Positions 16,576 to 25,132 are shown, counted from the stretch's first letter. The stretch: 35,699 bases of DNA from an uncultured Victivallales bacterium (GCA_903837355.1 CAILUI010000109.1:1-35699); one strand, 5' to 3'. Notes: generated by a model from the letters alone, not told the origin. A program made the numbers and translations.

Positions 16576-16803
16576 TCAGTGATAGTCGAAATCGCTGTGC
16601 TTGGCCGCGGTCTTTAGAGCCGCGAAAACCTCCAGAAGCGCCGGCCTTACCGGGTCCCTCTCCTCGATGTGTTGGACAGACAGCAACTCGGGCTGGTTGA
16701 TTGAGAGGTAATCGCCTTCCGGGCCGGCTGCGACCGGCCCGCCTCTGAGCGGCCGTAGGATCGGACGGGAGGGGTTGCGGACCGACGACTGGTAGTTCTG
16801 CAT
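16576..16803 (-). CDS. hypothetical 75-residue protein
   Basis: The ORF runs from ATG 16803, 23 bp after the stop of the TIM-barrel gene, to TGA 16576, 26 bp before the methyltransferase relic. The sequence is protein-like, with an acidic/aliphatic helix (PALLEVFAALKTAAKHSDF) and DYLSINQPELLSVQHIEERD; the N-terminus is basic and Pro-rich. No strong ribosome-binding site is visible. I do not recognise it. It may be a small intact gene or, given its neighbours, the end of a larger lost one. Confidence 0.45.
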   Translation of the reverse strand: MQNYQSSVRNPSRPILRPLRGGPVAAGPEGDYLSINQPELLSVQHIEERDPVRPALLEVFAALKTAAKHSDFDYH

Positions 16804-16825
16804 GGCCGCGTCCCGGCGGATGCGT

Positions 16826-18148
16826 TCACTCGCCCGAGACGAGGAGGACGCCCTGGCAGGAGCGGAACGGAATCGAGCAGGATCCGTCCAGCAGTTCCTT
16901 CACGGGGATGGGACCGTCGCCGCCGTACGCCTTGGCGCCCGGCGCGCGGAAGACGAGTTCGAACGACGCGGGCTTCGCGTCCTCGGGGTCGTCCGCCGCC
17001 GTCACGAAGAGCGCCCGCGCCGAGCTGGCGGGGTCGCGCGCAGACATCTCGCCCACCAGGAGCGGTACGCCGTTCGAGGCGCGCACCCCCTTGAAGAAAC
17101 CGGCGTCGAGCGCGGCGGGCAAGGCCACCGGCTCCTTCGGGTTGCGCGGCGACCCGTGCGGGAAGCCGACGAAGTGCGTGGCCGTGGACCTGAACTTCAT
17201 GTACTCGGGCCCGAGGCGCTTCAGTTCGGCGTTGACCTTCTTCAGCTTCGCGTACTGCTCCGTCTGCGCGCCTGCGGCATCGAGCACGTTGTTCGTCCAC
17301 CAGCCCTGGCACCAGCACGCCCACGTGATCGCCTCCGCGCCGAAGCTCAGGGCGGCGCAGGCCTGGAAGCGCAGGCGGTTCTCGCTCGTGGGGGGCAGGC
17401 CCTCGCGCGAGTTCACCTGCGGAATGTACCAGAACCCGCGTCCCGTGCGGCGGCAGGCGTCCGCCACGAGAACGAAGTTGTCGTAGCACTTCGAGAGGAA
17501 GTCGTCGAAGCTCGCGGGCGCGACGTAAGGGTAGAAGTCGTAAGATATGTAGTTCAGCGGCACGTGGCGGCAGTACTCTGCCACGTGTTCCGCGTAGGTC
17601 GTGGCGCCGAGCTGGTTGACGGTCTGCTTGCCCGTGTTCTGGGCGACGCTCGCGTAGTTCGGATAGAGGTTTAGGTAAAGGGGCACGCCCGGCAACTCGC
17701 GGTTCAACTGGCGCACGACCTCGCCGTAATACGGGAAGTCGAGCGCGGAAGGTTCGTCGCCGATGTCGACCGCCCAGATCGCCGGGTGGTCCTTGAAAGC
17801 GGCCGCGCCCTTCGAGTAGGCGTCGGGCGGGTTCTTCTCGCGCAGCCTGCCGGCGTTCTCTCCGTCGCCGCCCCACCAGCCGGGTACAATGCCGTTGACG
17901 ATTGCGCCCACACCGTGCATCGCGAAGAGGTCGAGCGTGGCGCGGTCGTCGACGCCCACGCCGGCGATGAAGTCCACGCTGCAGTCCCTGATCGCCTTCA
18001 CGTGCGCTTCGGTGCGCGCGTTCGCCTGCAGGCAGTAGGCGCCGATGAGTAGTTTTGAAGAGTCCATTCGCGGTGCCGCCGCGCAGTGCGCGCAGGTCGC
18101 GCAGACGGCGGCGAGTGTGCAGGCGGCTGTTCTGTCGGTTCGGTTCAT
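16826..18148 (-). CDS. secreted TIM-barrel glycosidase-like protein
   Basis: The product has 440 residues, with AGGAGG 5 bases before ATG 18148. The N-terminal 25 residues are hydrophobic and Cys/Ala-rich (likely a signal sequence). The body reads like a clan GH-A (beta/alpha)8 protein: LLIGAYCLQANARTEAH, VDFIAGVG, GAIVNGIVPGWWGG, then HPAIWAVDIGDEP with D131-E132, the usual place of the acid/base at the end of strand 4, followed by LYLNLYPNYAS, YISYDFYPY, and a tryptophan-rich AEAITWACWCQGWWTN. A beta-sandwich of about 100 residues closes the protein. I recall similar uncharacterised proteins from Lentisphaerota-type genomes; the CAZy family is not known to me. It starts 10 bp after a 68-codon ORF, so translation may be coupled. 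Confidence 0.75.
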   Translation of the reverse strand: MNRTDRTAACTLAAVCATCAHCAAAPRMDSSKLLIGAYCLQANARTEAHVKAIRDCSVDFIAGVGVDDRATLDLFAMHGVGAIVNGIVPGWWGGDGENAGRLREKNPPDAYSKGAAAFKDHPAIWAVDIGDEPSALDFPYYGEVVRQLNRELPGVPLYLNLYPNYASVAQNTGKQTVNQLGATTYAEHVAEYCRHVPLNYISYDFYPYVAPASFDDFLSKCYDNFVLVADACRRTGRGFWYIPQVNSREGLPPTSENRLRFQACAALSFGAEAITWACWCQGWWTNNVLDAAGAQTEQYAKLKKVNAELKRLGPEYMKFRSTATHFVGFPHGSPRNPKEPVALPAALDAGFFKGVRASNGVPLLVGEMSARDPASSARALFVTAADDPEDAKPASFELVFRAPGAKAYGGDGPIPVKELLDGSCSIPFRSCQGVLLVSGE

Positions 18149-18158
18149 GCTGTCCTCC

Positions 18159-18365
18159 TCAGGTCTTTCGTTCGTGTTCGCGGGGTTGTCCTACCAGAAC
18201 GTCTGCTTGAAACAGAGATGATGCCTTGGCTGAGCGGCCTCCATGCGGAATGACTGCAAAGGCTGCCCATCGCGCCGCTCGCACCCTCTCCCCATAGCCT
18301 GCGTTGCCATTTCCAGCCGAATCGTTCGCGCCGTAAGATCGCGCCACCCCGGGCGATCCGTTCAT
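18159..18365 (-). CDS. small hypothetical ORF, possible cassette ORF
   Basis: The ORF has 68 codons from ATG 18365, 21 bases downstream of the attC-like site at 18387-18440, to TGA 18159, whose bases run into the AGGAGG of the next gene. The product is Gly/Ala/Arg-rich without a recognisable domain or membrane segment, and no ribosome-binding site is seen. The position is suggestive of a promoterless cassette, but the protein itself is unconvincing. Confidence 0.25.
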   Translation of the reverse strand: MNGSPGVARSYGANDSAGNGNAGYGERVRAARWAAFAVIPHGGRSAKASSLFQADVLVGQPREHERKT

Positions 18366-18386
18366 TTCTGTGATCGAGAGGAATCC

Positions 18387-18440
18387 GAACGTTGCCCTTC
18401 AGCGGACGAGGTTACGAGGTCCGCTGCAAGGGGCCGGTTC
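18387..18440 (-). other. second attC-like imperfect palindrome
   Basis: Nested arms are GAAC (18387-18390) with GTTC (18437-18440), CCCTT (18395-18399) with AAGGG (18428-18432), and CAGCGGAC (18400-18407) with GTCCGCTG (18419-18426), leaving C18427 unpaired. Read on the minus strand, the site ends GGCAACGTTCGGA. Length (54 bp), nested arms and an extrahelical base match integron attC architecture. No integrase is in the window. Confidence 0.45.
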
Positions 18441-18862
18441 TCCGGTCTTCTCCTCCGCGCTTGCCGCTAGCCGCCGAACTGCGGATGCGCACCCGACGAG
18501 TTCCGGCAACGCAACCGCCGAACCTGAAATAACCCTAGCGTTCCCGGCATAACGTGTCAAGCACCCATGTCGGGCGGGTCTGCCGGTCCTGGCCGTTGGT
18601 GGCGCTTTGGCGCCTATCGCCCGCCAACGATAGCGGGTCTCGTTACACGTCGCGCTTGGCTGGGACGCAGCGCAGAGGCGTTGGTTGGCCCGGTGGCAAC
18701 GGGGTCAACCCTCGACTTCTGATTGCGCGGAAGAACCCCCTGCCAGTCGTCGGCCACCCGTGCCATCCGGGTCCTGCTACGGCGCCGTCGTCTTGCGGAC
18801 CTTTGCTGCCCCTTCCCTGCCTGTACTCTCTGCCGGGTCGGGTCCGCGGCGCTGCACGGCCG
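18441..18862. other. no gene recognised
   Basis: There is no credible gene. It contains small hairpins GGCGC-TTTG-GCGCC (18601-18614) and CTATCG/CGATAG (18614-18619 with 18628-18633). The right part is probably the non-coding left end of the transposase element; I could not identify its terminal inverted repeats. Confidence 0.4.
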
Positions 18863-19868
18863 ATGTCACTTCCCCGCCGTCGACCGCCTGCCGAGCCGGA
18901 ACCCGAGTTGCTGGCACTTTTCGAACAGCCCGGCCGGGTTCCGCAGGCGGTGTACCGCGGGGCCGGCTTCTTGGTGTTCTTTGCCCGGACGGTATTCCCG
19001 CTGCTGGAGACCTACCGTGGGCGCCTGACGTTGCTGTACTGCCCGGACAACGGCCGGCCGGCGTGGGCCCCCGTGCGCTTCCGCGGAGTGCTGATCCTGC
19101 CGTTCGTGCTGCGGGCAGCGGACCGGCAGGCGGCCGAGTCGGTCCAGTACGACGTGCGCTGGCGCCTGGCCCTGCATCTAGGCGCCGGCGAGCCGACGTT
19201 CGCCCCATCGCTGCTGGTGACCTTCCGCGACCGCCTGCTGTGCAGCGGCGAGGAGAGCCTGGCGTTCGAGGCGGTGCTCGATCACCTGGTCGAGCACGGC
19301 TGGGTGCCCAGACGCTCGCGGCAGCGGCTCGATTCCACCCACGTATGGGGGGTGTTGCACGCGATGACCCGCCTGGAGTGTGCCCGCGAGGCCATCCGGC
19401 TGTTGCTTGAGGACGTGGAGGCCGACGGGCTGCTGCCGGAGGCCTGGTCGGTGTACCGGGAGCGCTATGTGGAAGGCAAGGTCGACCCGCGCCCAGCCCA
19501 CCGGCGCCGTCCACAACCCGCACGAGCCCGAGGCTCAGTGGAGTTCGAAGTCCACCACCCAGGACAAGGCCTGGGTAGGCTACAAGGTGCAGGTGGCCGA
19601 AACCGTCCAGGATGAGCCGCGGGAGAGCGGAGAGCCGACCGCCAGCTTCCTGACCGCCGTCGTCACGCAGGACGCCCCCGCCAGCGACAAGGCCGGCATG
19701 GCAAAGGCGTTCGCGGAGCAGCAGCGCCTGGGACTGGAACCGCCGGCCACGCTCTACGTGGACGGCGCCTACGTCTCCAGCGAAGCACTCCTGCAGGCCC
19801 GCGACGAGCAGCGCGAACTGCGCGGCCCGGCCCCGGCGTCGCCGGACCGCGGCAAGGTCTTCACCGTG
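18863..19868 (+). pseudogene. IS1182/IS5-type DDE transposase, frameshifted and 3'-truncated
   Basis: From ATG 18863 one frame encodes about 210 residues with the DUF772-type N-terminal domain (PVRFRGVLIL, RQAAESVQYDVRWRLAL, LLVTFRDRL) and the first catalytic Asp in RQRLDSTHVWG. At 19487-19491 two bases are missing and the protein continues in the next frame with AVHNPHEPEAQWSSKSTTQ, KAWVGYKVQVAET and the second Asp region TLYVDGAYVSSEAL. After GPAPASPDRGKVFTV (about 19868) the transposase homology ends; the Glu-containing C-terminal third is absent. The element is dead. The surrounding decay suggests an old insertion. Confidence 0.85.
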
Positions 19869-19874
19869 GGGGCC

Positions 19875-19995
19875 TTGAGCACCGACCCGATCATCGCTGA
19901 GGTCCGTGCGGCCGGAGAAGAGTTGGCGCGGCGGGCGGGATTCGACCTCGACCGGCTGTGTGACATGCTGCGCGAACCGCAGCGGCAGCGCGGCA
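19875..19995 (+). pseudogene. antitoxin-like small protein fragment fused to the transposase frame
   Basis: Directly after the transposase break, still in frame, is STDPIIAEVRAAGEELARRA followed by FDLDRLCDMLRE. This resembles a family of 60-80 residue proteins (DPI-x-x-EVR and F-x-x-DLD-x-x motifs) that commonly sit beside type II toxins. A TTG at 19875 could be its start. Downstream, no stop appears for 650 bases, but the sequence loses protein character after about 20000, so only the fragment is annotated. Confidence 0.4.
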
Positions 19996-19999
19996 TCAG

Positions 20000-20260
20000 G
20001 GGTGTGGACCGCTCCGGGCAGCGGTTAAGGCATTACCCCACCGTCAGTCCTGAGAAGACACTGTCGTTGCCGAGAGCAATCCGTGAGATGTCGACACCGT
20101 CGCAGGAGGTTGGAGGCCAAGTACAGGGGCGGCTTCGCCGAACCGGCACGCCACCGGTCTGGCGCCCTGCTGGCCAGCAGGACTACGGCAGCGATCCGGC
20201 CGCCAGTAGACGATGCCGAATCGAGAGTCACGGGGTCACCTCGGCCGTCAGGGGGCGCGG
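20000..20260. other. no gene recognised
   Basis: The plus frame stays open but gives low-complexity Arg/Ser/Ala sequence typical of untranslated GC-rich DNA. I see no start with a ribosome-binding site and no motif. Confidence 0.45.
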
Positions 20261-20345
20261 CAGCTCAGCAGGCGCTTCGCCCTCCAAGTCGGCGTCCTCG
20301 AGCAACTCAGCAGGCGCTTCGCCCTCCAAGTCGGCGTCCTCGAGC
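20261..20345. repeat. tandem duplication of a GSAGASPS-type repeat
   Basis: A 40-base unit beginning CTCAGCAGGCGCTTCGCCC is present exactly at 20264-20303 and 20306-20345 (period 42). Its translation gives SAGASPSKSASSS twice. The TTCGCCCTCCA core also occurs in the repeat at 141-206 (minus strand). The remaining stretch to 20586 has no gene. Confidence 0.75.
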
Positions 20346-20586
20346 CCATCGATCCGCTCGAAGAGGCGATGGCTGGCGGAACCGAAAGCGGACGTTACCC
20401 GCCTCGAGGCTGAACAGCCGCGGCGCGGGGAAGGCAGGCTCTGTGGACGGTTCGCGGCGGGCGACGTCCGCGGCGTATGTAGGCCGCACCGCAGAACGTG
20501 TGGGCGGCTTCTCCCGGCGACGTCTGCCGCTGCGCCTCGGGTGTCGCCGCCTTGCCGCCGCCGGGGCGGGAGCTATGGTCTCGCGC

Positions 20587-20657
20587 TAGCCATCAAGCCC
20601 AGGGGTAAGCGACTGCCGTACCGGTCCGTTGGGGACCCCGAGGCGGCTTGATGGCTA
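20587..20657. repeat. 71-bp element with 13-bp perfect terminal inverted repeats
   Basis: TAGCCATCAAGCC (20587-20599) is exactly inverted as GGCTTGATGGCTA (20645-20657). A smaller inverted pair GGTCC/GGACC lies inside. It has the form of a short MITE or REP-like palindrome. Its right end supplies the ATG of the following 56-codon frame. Confidence 0.6.
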
Positions 20658-20821
20658 CCGATCAGGGTAGCGTGACCACCGGCTTCTTCCTTCCCGACGG
20701 TCAGCCCTGGCTCTACTACCGCCGGCCACACGTCGGCGCCACCGCCTGGGCGCTGCTGGCCGAACGCGGCGCGAACCCCTTCTGGCTGGGGGACCATGGG
20801 GGTGGCGAGGACCGGCGGTGA
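20651..20821 (+). pseudogene. C-terminal remnant of a larger protein
   Basis: A 56-codon frame contains TTGFFLPDGQPWLYYRRPHV, GATAWALLAE and NPFWL before the stop at 20819-20821. This is a very protein-like, aromatic-rich block that I have seen as the tail of large secreted proteins with an unclear family; a glycosidase-like origin is a guess. The ATG lies inside an inverted repeat, so the coding part was probably truncated by that repeat. Confidence 0.45.
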
Positions 20822-20870
20822 TGGGGCACCGGCGGATGTCGGTGGGAAACGGACGGTGTAGAGTACGGAC

Positions 20871-23051
20871 ATGGGAACCGTGGACGCGGAAACCGAACAC
20901 CTCGAGCCGGTCCAGGCGACGGCCGCGGCCGCGTGCCCTCACCAAACCCCGGCCACCGGCTGGCGCGGACTGGGCGTGGTGCTGCTCGTGGTCCTGGCGG
21001 ACTGGCTGTTTTACGGGCGGCCCCTGGGCTGGGCGCTGGGGGCGTACGGCGGGCTGCTGATCCTAGCCCTCGTCCTTGCCGGCGCTCGACCCGCGGGCGG
21101 TTGGCCGGCCTGGTGGGTCGGCGCCGGTGCTCTCAGCCTCTGCGTCCGCTGCGCAGTCGAGCCGAACCGGCTCACCCTGGCCCTGGGAGCGCTGTTCCTG
21201 GTGTCGCTGGCACTCACGCTGCGGGAAGGCTGGCAGCGCCACTTCCTGATCTGGGTTCGGCGCTGGGGACACTTCCTGTGCGGGGGGATGGCAGCGTCCG
21301 TTGCCGCCCTCGTTGCCGGGATCGGGCTCCTGCGGGCACGCATCGTCGGCAGCGGCGATGCGCACAAGGGGCTCCTGCGGGCGTGGCTGGTACCGCTCGT
21401 CCTGGGGGCGGTTTTCGTCGCGCTCTTTGGCCTGGCGAACCCCGTCATCGCCAACGGGCTGTCTGCAGCCTGGGAAGCGCTGACCTCGGCGTGCCGCTGC
21501 CTGCCTTCACCGGCTCGGTGCCTCTTCTGGCTCGGCACGGGATGCGGGCTGTGGGCGCTACTGCAGTACCGCACGGGGGTCCACGAGACAGGGGTCGTGC
21601 GGGTCGGGGACGGCAAGGCGGGAGACTGGGCCGGTTTCCTGACACCCGCCGTCGTCCGGCGGGCCCTGCTGGTGTTCAACCTCCTGTTTGCCGTCCAGAC
21701 CGGGATGGACCTCTGGTACCTGTGGGGTGGCGCGGCCCTGCCGCAGGGCCTGACCTATGCCGAGTACGCGCGTCGCGGGGCGTACCCGCTGGTGGCCACG
21801 GCCCTGCTGGCAGCGCTGTTTGTACTACTGGCCTTCCGGGCGGGGGCCGCGGCGGGCACGACGCGCACGGCGCACCGGCTCGTCTATGTATGGCTGCTGC
21901 AGAACGTCTTCCTCATGGTGTCGGCGGCCTGGCGTCTGTGGCTCTACGTAAACGCCTACTCCCTGACCCGGCTGCGTCTGGCTGCCGGCGTCTGGATGGT
22001 GCTGGTGGCATGCGGCCTGATCTGGATCATGGTGCGCGTTCTGACCTCGCGCTCGAATCAGTGGCTAATCGACCGCAACGCGGCGACGTTGGTGACCGTG
22101 CTCTACGTTTGCGCCTGGACGGGTGCCGATCGGTGGGTGGCGGCCTTTAACGTACGGCATTGCGCCGAGAGTGGTGTCGTGGAGGCCCGTCCCCTCGATC
22201 TCGCCTACCTGGCCCGCCTGGGCTACGACGCGCTGCCGGCGCTGGCCTGGCTGGCGGAGCGCAATACCGACCCCCGGAAAGCGGGCGAGATCGATGACCT
22301 GGTTCGCAGCCTGACAGCCCGTCTGGACGCAGACCTACGGGACTGGCGCGGCTGGACCCGGCGGCGGGCCAATATCCAGGCAAGTATGACCAGCGACGCT
22401 GCCGCCGACGCTCTGGCGGCGACGACCGAGGGCTGCTTCGCCTTCGGCAAAGTCCTGTCGCTGACCGGCCGCGAGATCCGGGTGCTCGAGTACGATTTCG
22501 AGAGGAATGCCAGCGCCATTGTGGCCTACACGGTCACGCCCGAAACCGCGTACGACAACGGGGTTCGCCTGAGTGATCTGGAAGCGGGCGATGATATCTT
22601 GGTCGACTACCTGGAGCGAGGCGGTCGGCGCCGGGTCACGACTCTGGTTCGGGAGGAGAAGGTCGTCGAGAACGCACCGGCCGCGCCCACCCTGGAGGCG
22701 CCTCTGGCAACCGCGCCCATACCGACTCCGGCGCCCGCGCCGGCACTGCCAGCACCAGTGGCCGTCGCGGCACCAGCGGTCCCCACCGCGCCGACGCCAG
22801 TGGTCGCCGCGCCCGGCCCGACCACCGGCAGCGGCCGCATCGTCGCGGTCGCCGCCGGCAAGATCACGATTCGGGAACTCAGTGCCGCGGGGGAAGCGCG
22901 CAGCGCGGACTACTCCATCATCCGCAAGGCCGAGTTCCGTGGACTCGCCTCGCCGTCTGACCTCAAGTCCGGCGACGCCGTCAGCTTCGAGTACAGCGAG
23001 AAGAACGGCCGGCGCTGGATCACGATGCTCAGCCGGGCGCGCAAGCCGTAG
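20871..23051 (+). CDS. DUF4173 polytopic membrane protein with duplicated C-terminal barrel domains
   Basis: The product has 726 residues. After a 35-residue soluble N-terminus, about a dozen hydrophobic segments fill residues 30-430; the DUF4173 hallmark is in the middle (TYAEYARRGAYPLVATALLA, then LQNVFLMVSAAWRLWLYVNA, YSLTRLRLAAGVWM). Residues about 430-530 are soluble and helical. Two related beta-rich modules follow: one at about 530-595 (GKVLSL...DILVDYLERGGRRRVTTL) and one at about 660-723 (GRIVAV...DAVSFEYSEKNGRRWITML), joined by a 60-residue Ala/Pro linker. The modules align with each other (GD-x-I/V then GRR-x-x-T-x-L) and look like small barrels of the DUF5666 kind. Function is unknown. 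No strong ribosome-binding site is present before ATG 20871. Confidence 0.85.
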   Translation: MGTVDAETEHLEPVQATAAAACPHQTPATGWRGLGVVLLVVLADWLFYGRPLGWALGAYGGLLILALVLAGARPAGGWPAWWVGAGALSLCVRCAVEPNRLTLALGALFLVSLALTLREGWQRHFLIWVRRWGHFLCGGMAASVAALVAGIGLLRARIVGSGDAHKGLLRAWLVPLVLGAVFVALFGLANPVIANGLSAAWEALTSACRCLPSPARCLFWLGTGCGLWALLQYRTGVHETGVVRVGDGKAGDWAGFLTPAVVRRALLVFNLLFAVQTGMDLWYLWGGAALPQGLTYAEYARRGAYPLVATALLAALFVLLAFRAGAAAGTTRTAHRLVYVWLLQNVFLMVSAAWRLWLYVNAYSLTRLRLAAGVWMVLVACGLIWIMVRVLTSRSNQWLIDRNAATLVTVLYVCAWTGADRWVAAFNVRHCAESGVVEARPLDLAYLARLGYDALPALAWLAERNTDPRKAGEIDDLVRSLTARLDADLRDWRGWTRRRANIQASMTSDAAADALAATTEGCFAFGKVLSLTGREIRVLEYDFERNASAIVAYTVTPETAYDNGVRLSDLEAGDDILVDYLERGGRRRVTTLVREEKVVENAPAAPTLEAPLATAPIPTPAPAPALPAPVAVAAPAVPTAPTPVVAAPGPTTGSGRIVAVAAGKITIRELSAAGEARSADYSIIRKAEFRGLASPSDLKSGDAVSFEYSEKNGRRWITMLSRARKP

Positions 23052-23120
23052 GGATCCACACGGCCGCCGGCGCCCTGGGGTGACGCCAGCGCCTGGTAGC
23101 GGCGGCCCTCCCCACCGGTC

Positions 23121-25037
23121 TCACGGCCGCGTGCGGTCGAGCTCGCACCAGACGGCAAATGCGTCGGCGGCAAGCACGGTCGTCAGCACGCCCTGCGCGT
23201 CCGCTGCCAGCGTCTGTCCAGCCGCGATCGGGCCGCGGTCGGGAGTGGGCACGGTGGTAGCACTGTAGACGAAGGGCGCCCAGGTGGAGCCGGGCGGGAG
23301 GCCGACCAGGGTCAGCGGCCGGGGACTGGCCAGGCGGTTGACGGCCAGCAGGGTCCAGCCGCCAGCCCCAGGGGCGCGAAAGGCGACGGCGGGGACGGAA
23401 CCGGCGTCGCTGCGCAGCGGGTGCACCGTGCTGCCCAGGGCGGTGTTGCGGGTGATGAGGGACCAGGCGTAGAAGCCGGGGCGCGGCTCCCATTGCTCGT
23501 CGCGCCCCTTCCACAGGCCCCACTTCATCTTCGTGCCGCAATCGTAATCGCTGATGCAGTACATGGCCATGCCTGAGACGCCCAGGTTACAGGCGACGAG
23601 CGCGGCGTCGGCGAGAAACAGTCCGTAGCGGACCTCGTCGTTGTGGGGCGTCTGCCAGGTATCCATGCCGTCAGCCATGCCGAACTCCGTGATCAGGAAA
23701 GGCTTGAGCAGCGCCGCCGGCCGGCCGGGCTGGGCCGCCGCCGCTGCGCCCGCAGCCGGGCGACTCTCGAGGAGGCCAGTATGGGCTTCGACCCAGAGGG
23801 CGAACTCGGCGCCGGTGTTGGCGGTGTAGCCATGTGCATCGTAGGCGTCGAGGACGTCGTCCAGGTCGCGGATCGCCAACGGCAGCAGGAGGTTCTCGCC
23901 GGACTCATCCGGGCCGATGATCTGAACCTCCGGGCGGATGCCGGCGCTGGTGAGCGCGGCCGCCAGCGCGCGGCAGAGAGCCCGGTAGTCCGCCCACGGC
24001 AGGCCATTGGGCTCGTTGTGCAAGGTCACATAGCGGACGTTGGTCAGGCCGCAGTCGCGGCGCAGATGGCGCAGGAGCGCGGCCCAACTGGCGGCGAAGG
24101 CCGGGTACATTTCAGGGTGGGGAAGGCGCCCAGTAGGCCGACACCAGTCAGGGAGGGCATGCCCCCACTCCGTGAGCTGGACGTCGGCACCGACTTCCTT
24201 GTAGAGCGCGATGGTCGCCTTGAGGTCGCTGATCGTGTCGTTGTCTGGCGTTGTGCGCTCGAGTTCCGGCTGCCAGTCGGAGAGCCTGACCGTCAGGCGG
24301 ATGAACTGCGGCCGCATGGCCCGTATCCGGTCCTCGATCAGCCGCTGGTCCGCCGCGGAGTAGCCTTGCTGGAGCGAGCGTTGCAGGTGCAGCAGGATCT
24401 CCCCCTGGCAGCCGAAACCGCGCCAGTCAGCAGTGAGGGTCTCGACGGGGCTCAGGGCAAGCCGAACCGCCACGCTCTCCGGCGCGGGCGCGGGGCGAAG
24501 TCGGATGAGCTCGGCGGCGTCGAACCAGACCACGGCGCGGGGGTGCAGGATCATGGCCAGGCGCACGGCGCTGGCCCCTGGGGGCACGACGCCCAAGACC
24601 TGGAGCTGGTGCCAGGCGTTCGGCTCGTAGCGGTTGACGCCGAAGTCGGTATGGGCCAGGCCCAGACGTTGCTCCCCGGCCATGAACTCAAGCGCGCCGT
24701 AGGGCTCAGAGCCATCCGCCAACGGCCCAGCGCGGACCCAGAACCGCGCCCGGTAGGTTTCGCCAGGCGTGGCAGGAACTGTAGCACACACCTTTAGCAG
24801 GTCAGCTCCCGCCGCCTCCGGCCGGGGCGCCAGGCGCAGAGACTGGGCGCCGCTGTGGACGACGGCGGTATCCAACGCACAGAGGGGATCGCCTGCCGGC
24901 TCCCACCCGGCCAACCCGGCCTCGAACCCCGGATTCGGCAGCAGATTGGTCGGCTCAGCGGCGGCGGCGGCAGAGGAAGCGCAGGCGGAGCCGAGCACGA
25001 ACAGCACGGCAAGCGCTGAGCGTAGGATTGTTTTCAT
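23121..25037 (-). CDS. secreted clan GH-A glycosidase with N-terminal CBM-like domain
   Basis: The product has 638 residues from ATG 25037 (AGGAG 11 bases upstream; an open extension to 25139 would place the signal peptide internally). A signal peptide spans 1-26. Residues 30-180 are a CBM4/9-like sandwich (NLLPNPGFEAGLAGW, AWHQLQV, WFDAAEL). Residues about 195-560 form a TIM barrel of the GH30/GH39/GH5 type: GFGCQGE, FIRLTVRLSDWQ, YVTLHNEPNG with acid/base E342, AYDAHGY, FLITEFGMADG with nucleophile E451, then a C-terminal beta domain (AGGWTLLAVNRLASP). It is expected to cleave a plant- or algal-type polysaccharide outside the cytoplasm; the substrate is not predictable. A promoter candidate is at 25105-25132. 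It is divergent from the FG-GAP lipoprotein. Confidence 0.85.
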   Translation of the reverse strand: MKTILRSALAVLFVLGSACASSAAAAAEPTNLLPNPGFEAGLAGWEPAGDPLCALDTAVVHSGAQSLRLAPRPEAAGADLLKVCATVPATPGETYRARFWVRAGPLADGSEPYGALEFMAGEQRLGLAHTDFGVNRYEPNAWHQLQVLGVVPPGASAVRLAMILHPRAVVWFDAAELIRLRPAPAPESVAVRLALSPVETLTADWRGFGCQGEILLHLQRSLQQGYSAADQRLIEDRIRAMRPQFIRLTVRLSDWQPELERTTPDNDTISDLKATIALYKEVGADVQLTEWGHALPDWCRPTGRLPHPEMYPAFAASWAALLRHLRRDCGLTNVRYVTLHNEPNGLPWADYRALCRALAAALTSAGIRPEVQIIGPDESGENLLLPLAIRDLDDVLDAYDAHGYTANTGAEFALWVEAHTGLLESRPAAGAAAAAQPGRPAALLKPFLITEFGMADGMDTWQTPHNDEVRYGLFLADAALVACNLGVSGMAMYCISDYDCGTKMKWGLWKGRDEQWEPRPGFYAWSLITRNTALGSTVHPLRSDAGSVPAVAFRAPGAGGWTLLAVNRLASPRPLTLVGLPPGSTWAPFVYSATTVPTPDRGPIAAGQTLAADAQGVLTTVLAADAFAVWCELDRTRP

Positions 25038-25104
25038 GGGCGGCCGGGACTCCTGGGTGACCCGCCTGCGGACCGACCGAGACGACGGCGCCGCCTCGCG
25101 GCAC

Positions 25105-25132
25105 AGGATAGGCCGCGCGCGCGCAGATGCAA
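25105..25132 (-). promoter_or_regulatory. promoter candidate of the GH-A glycosidase
   Basis: On the minus strand TTGCAT (25127-25132) and TATCCT (25105-25110) are 16 bp apart, 68 bp before ATG 25037. It follows the same TTGC / TATCNT pattern as the other promoters in this window. The spacer is an alternating GC tract. Confidence 0.5.
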
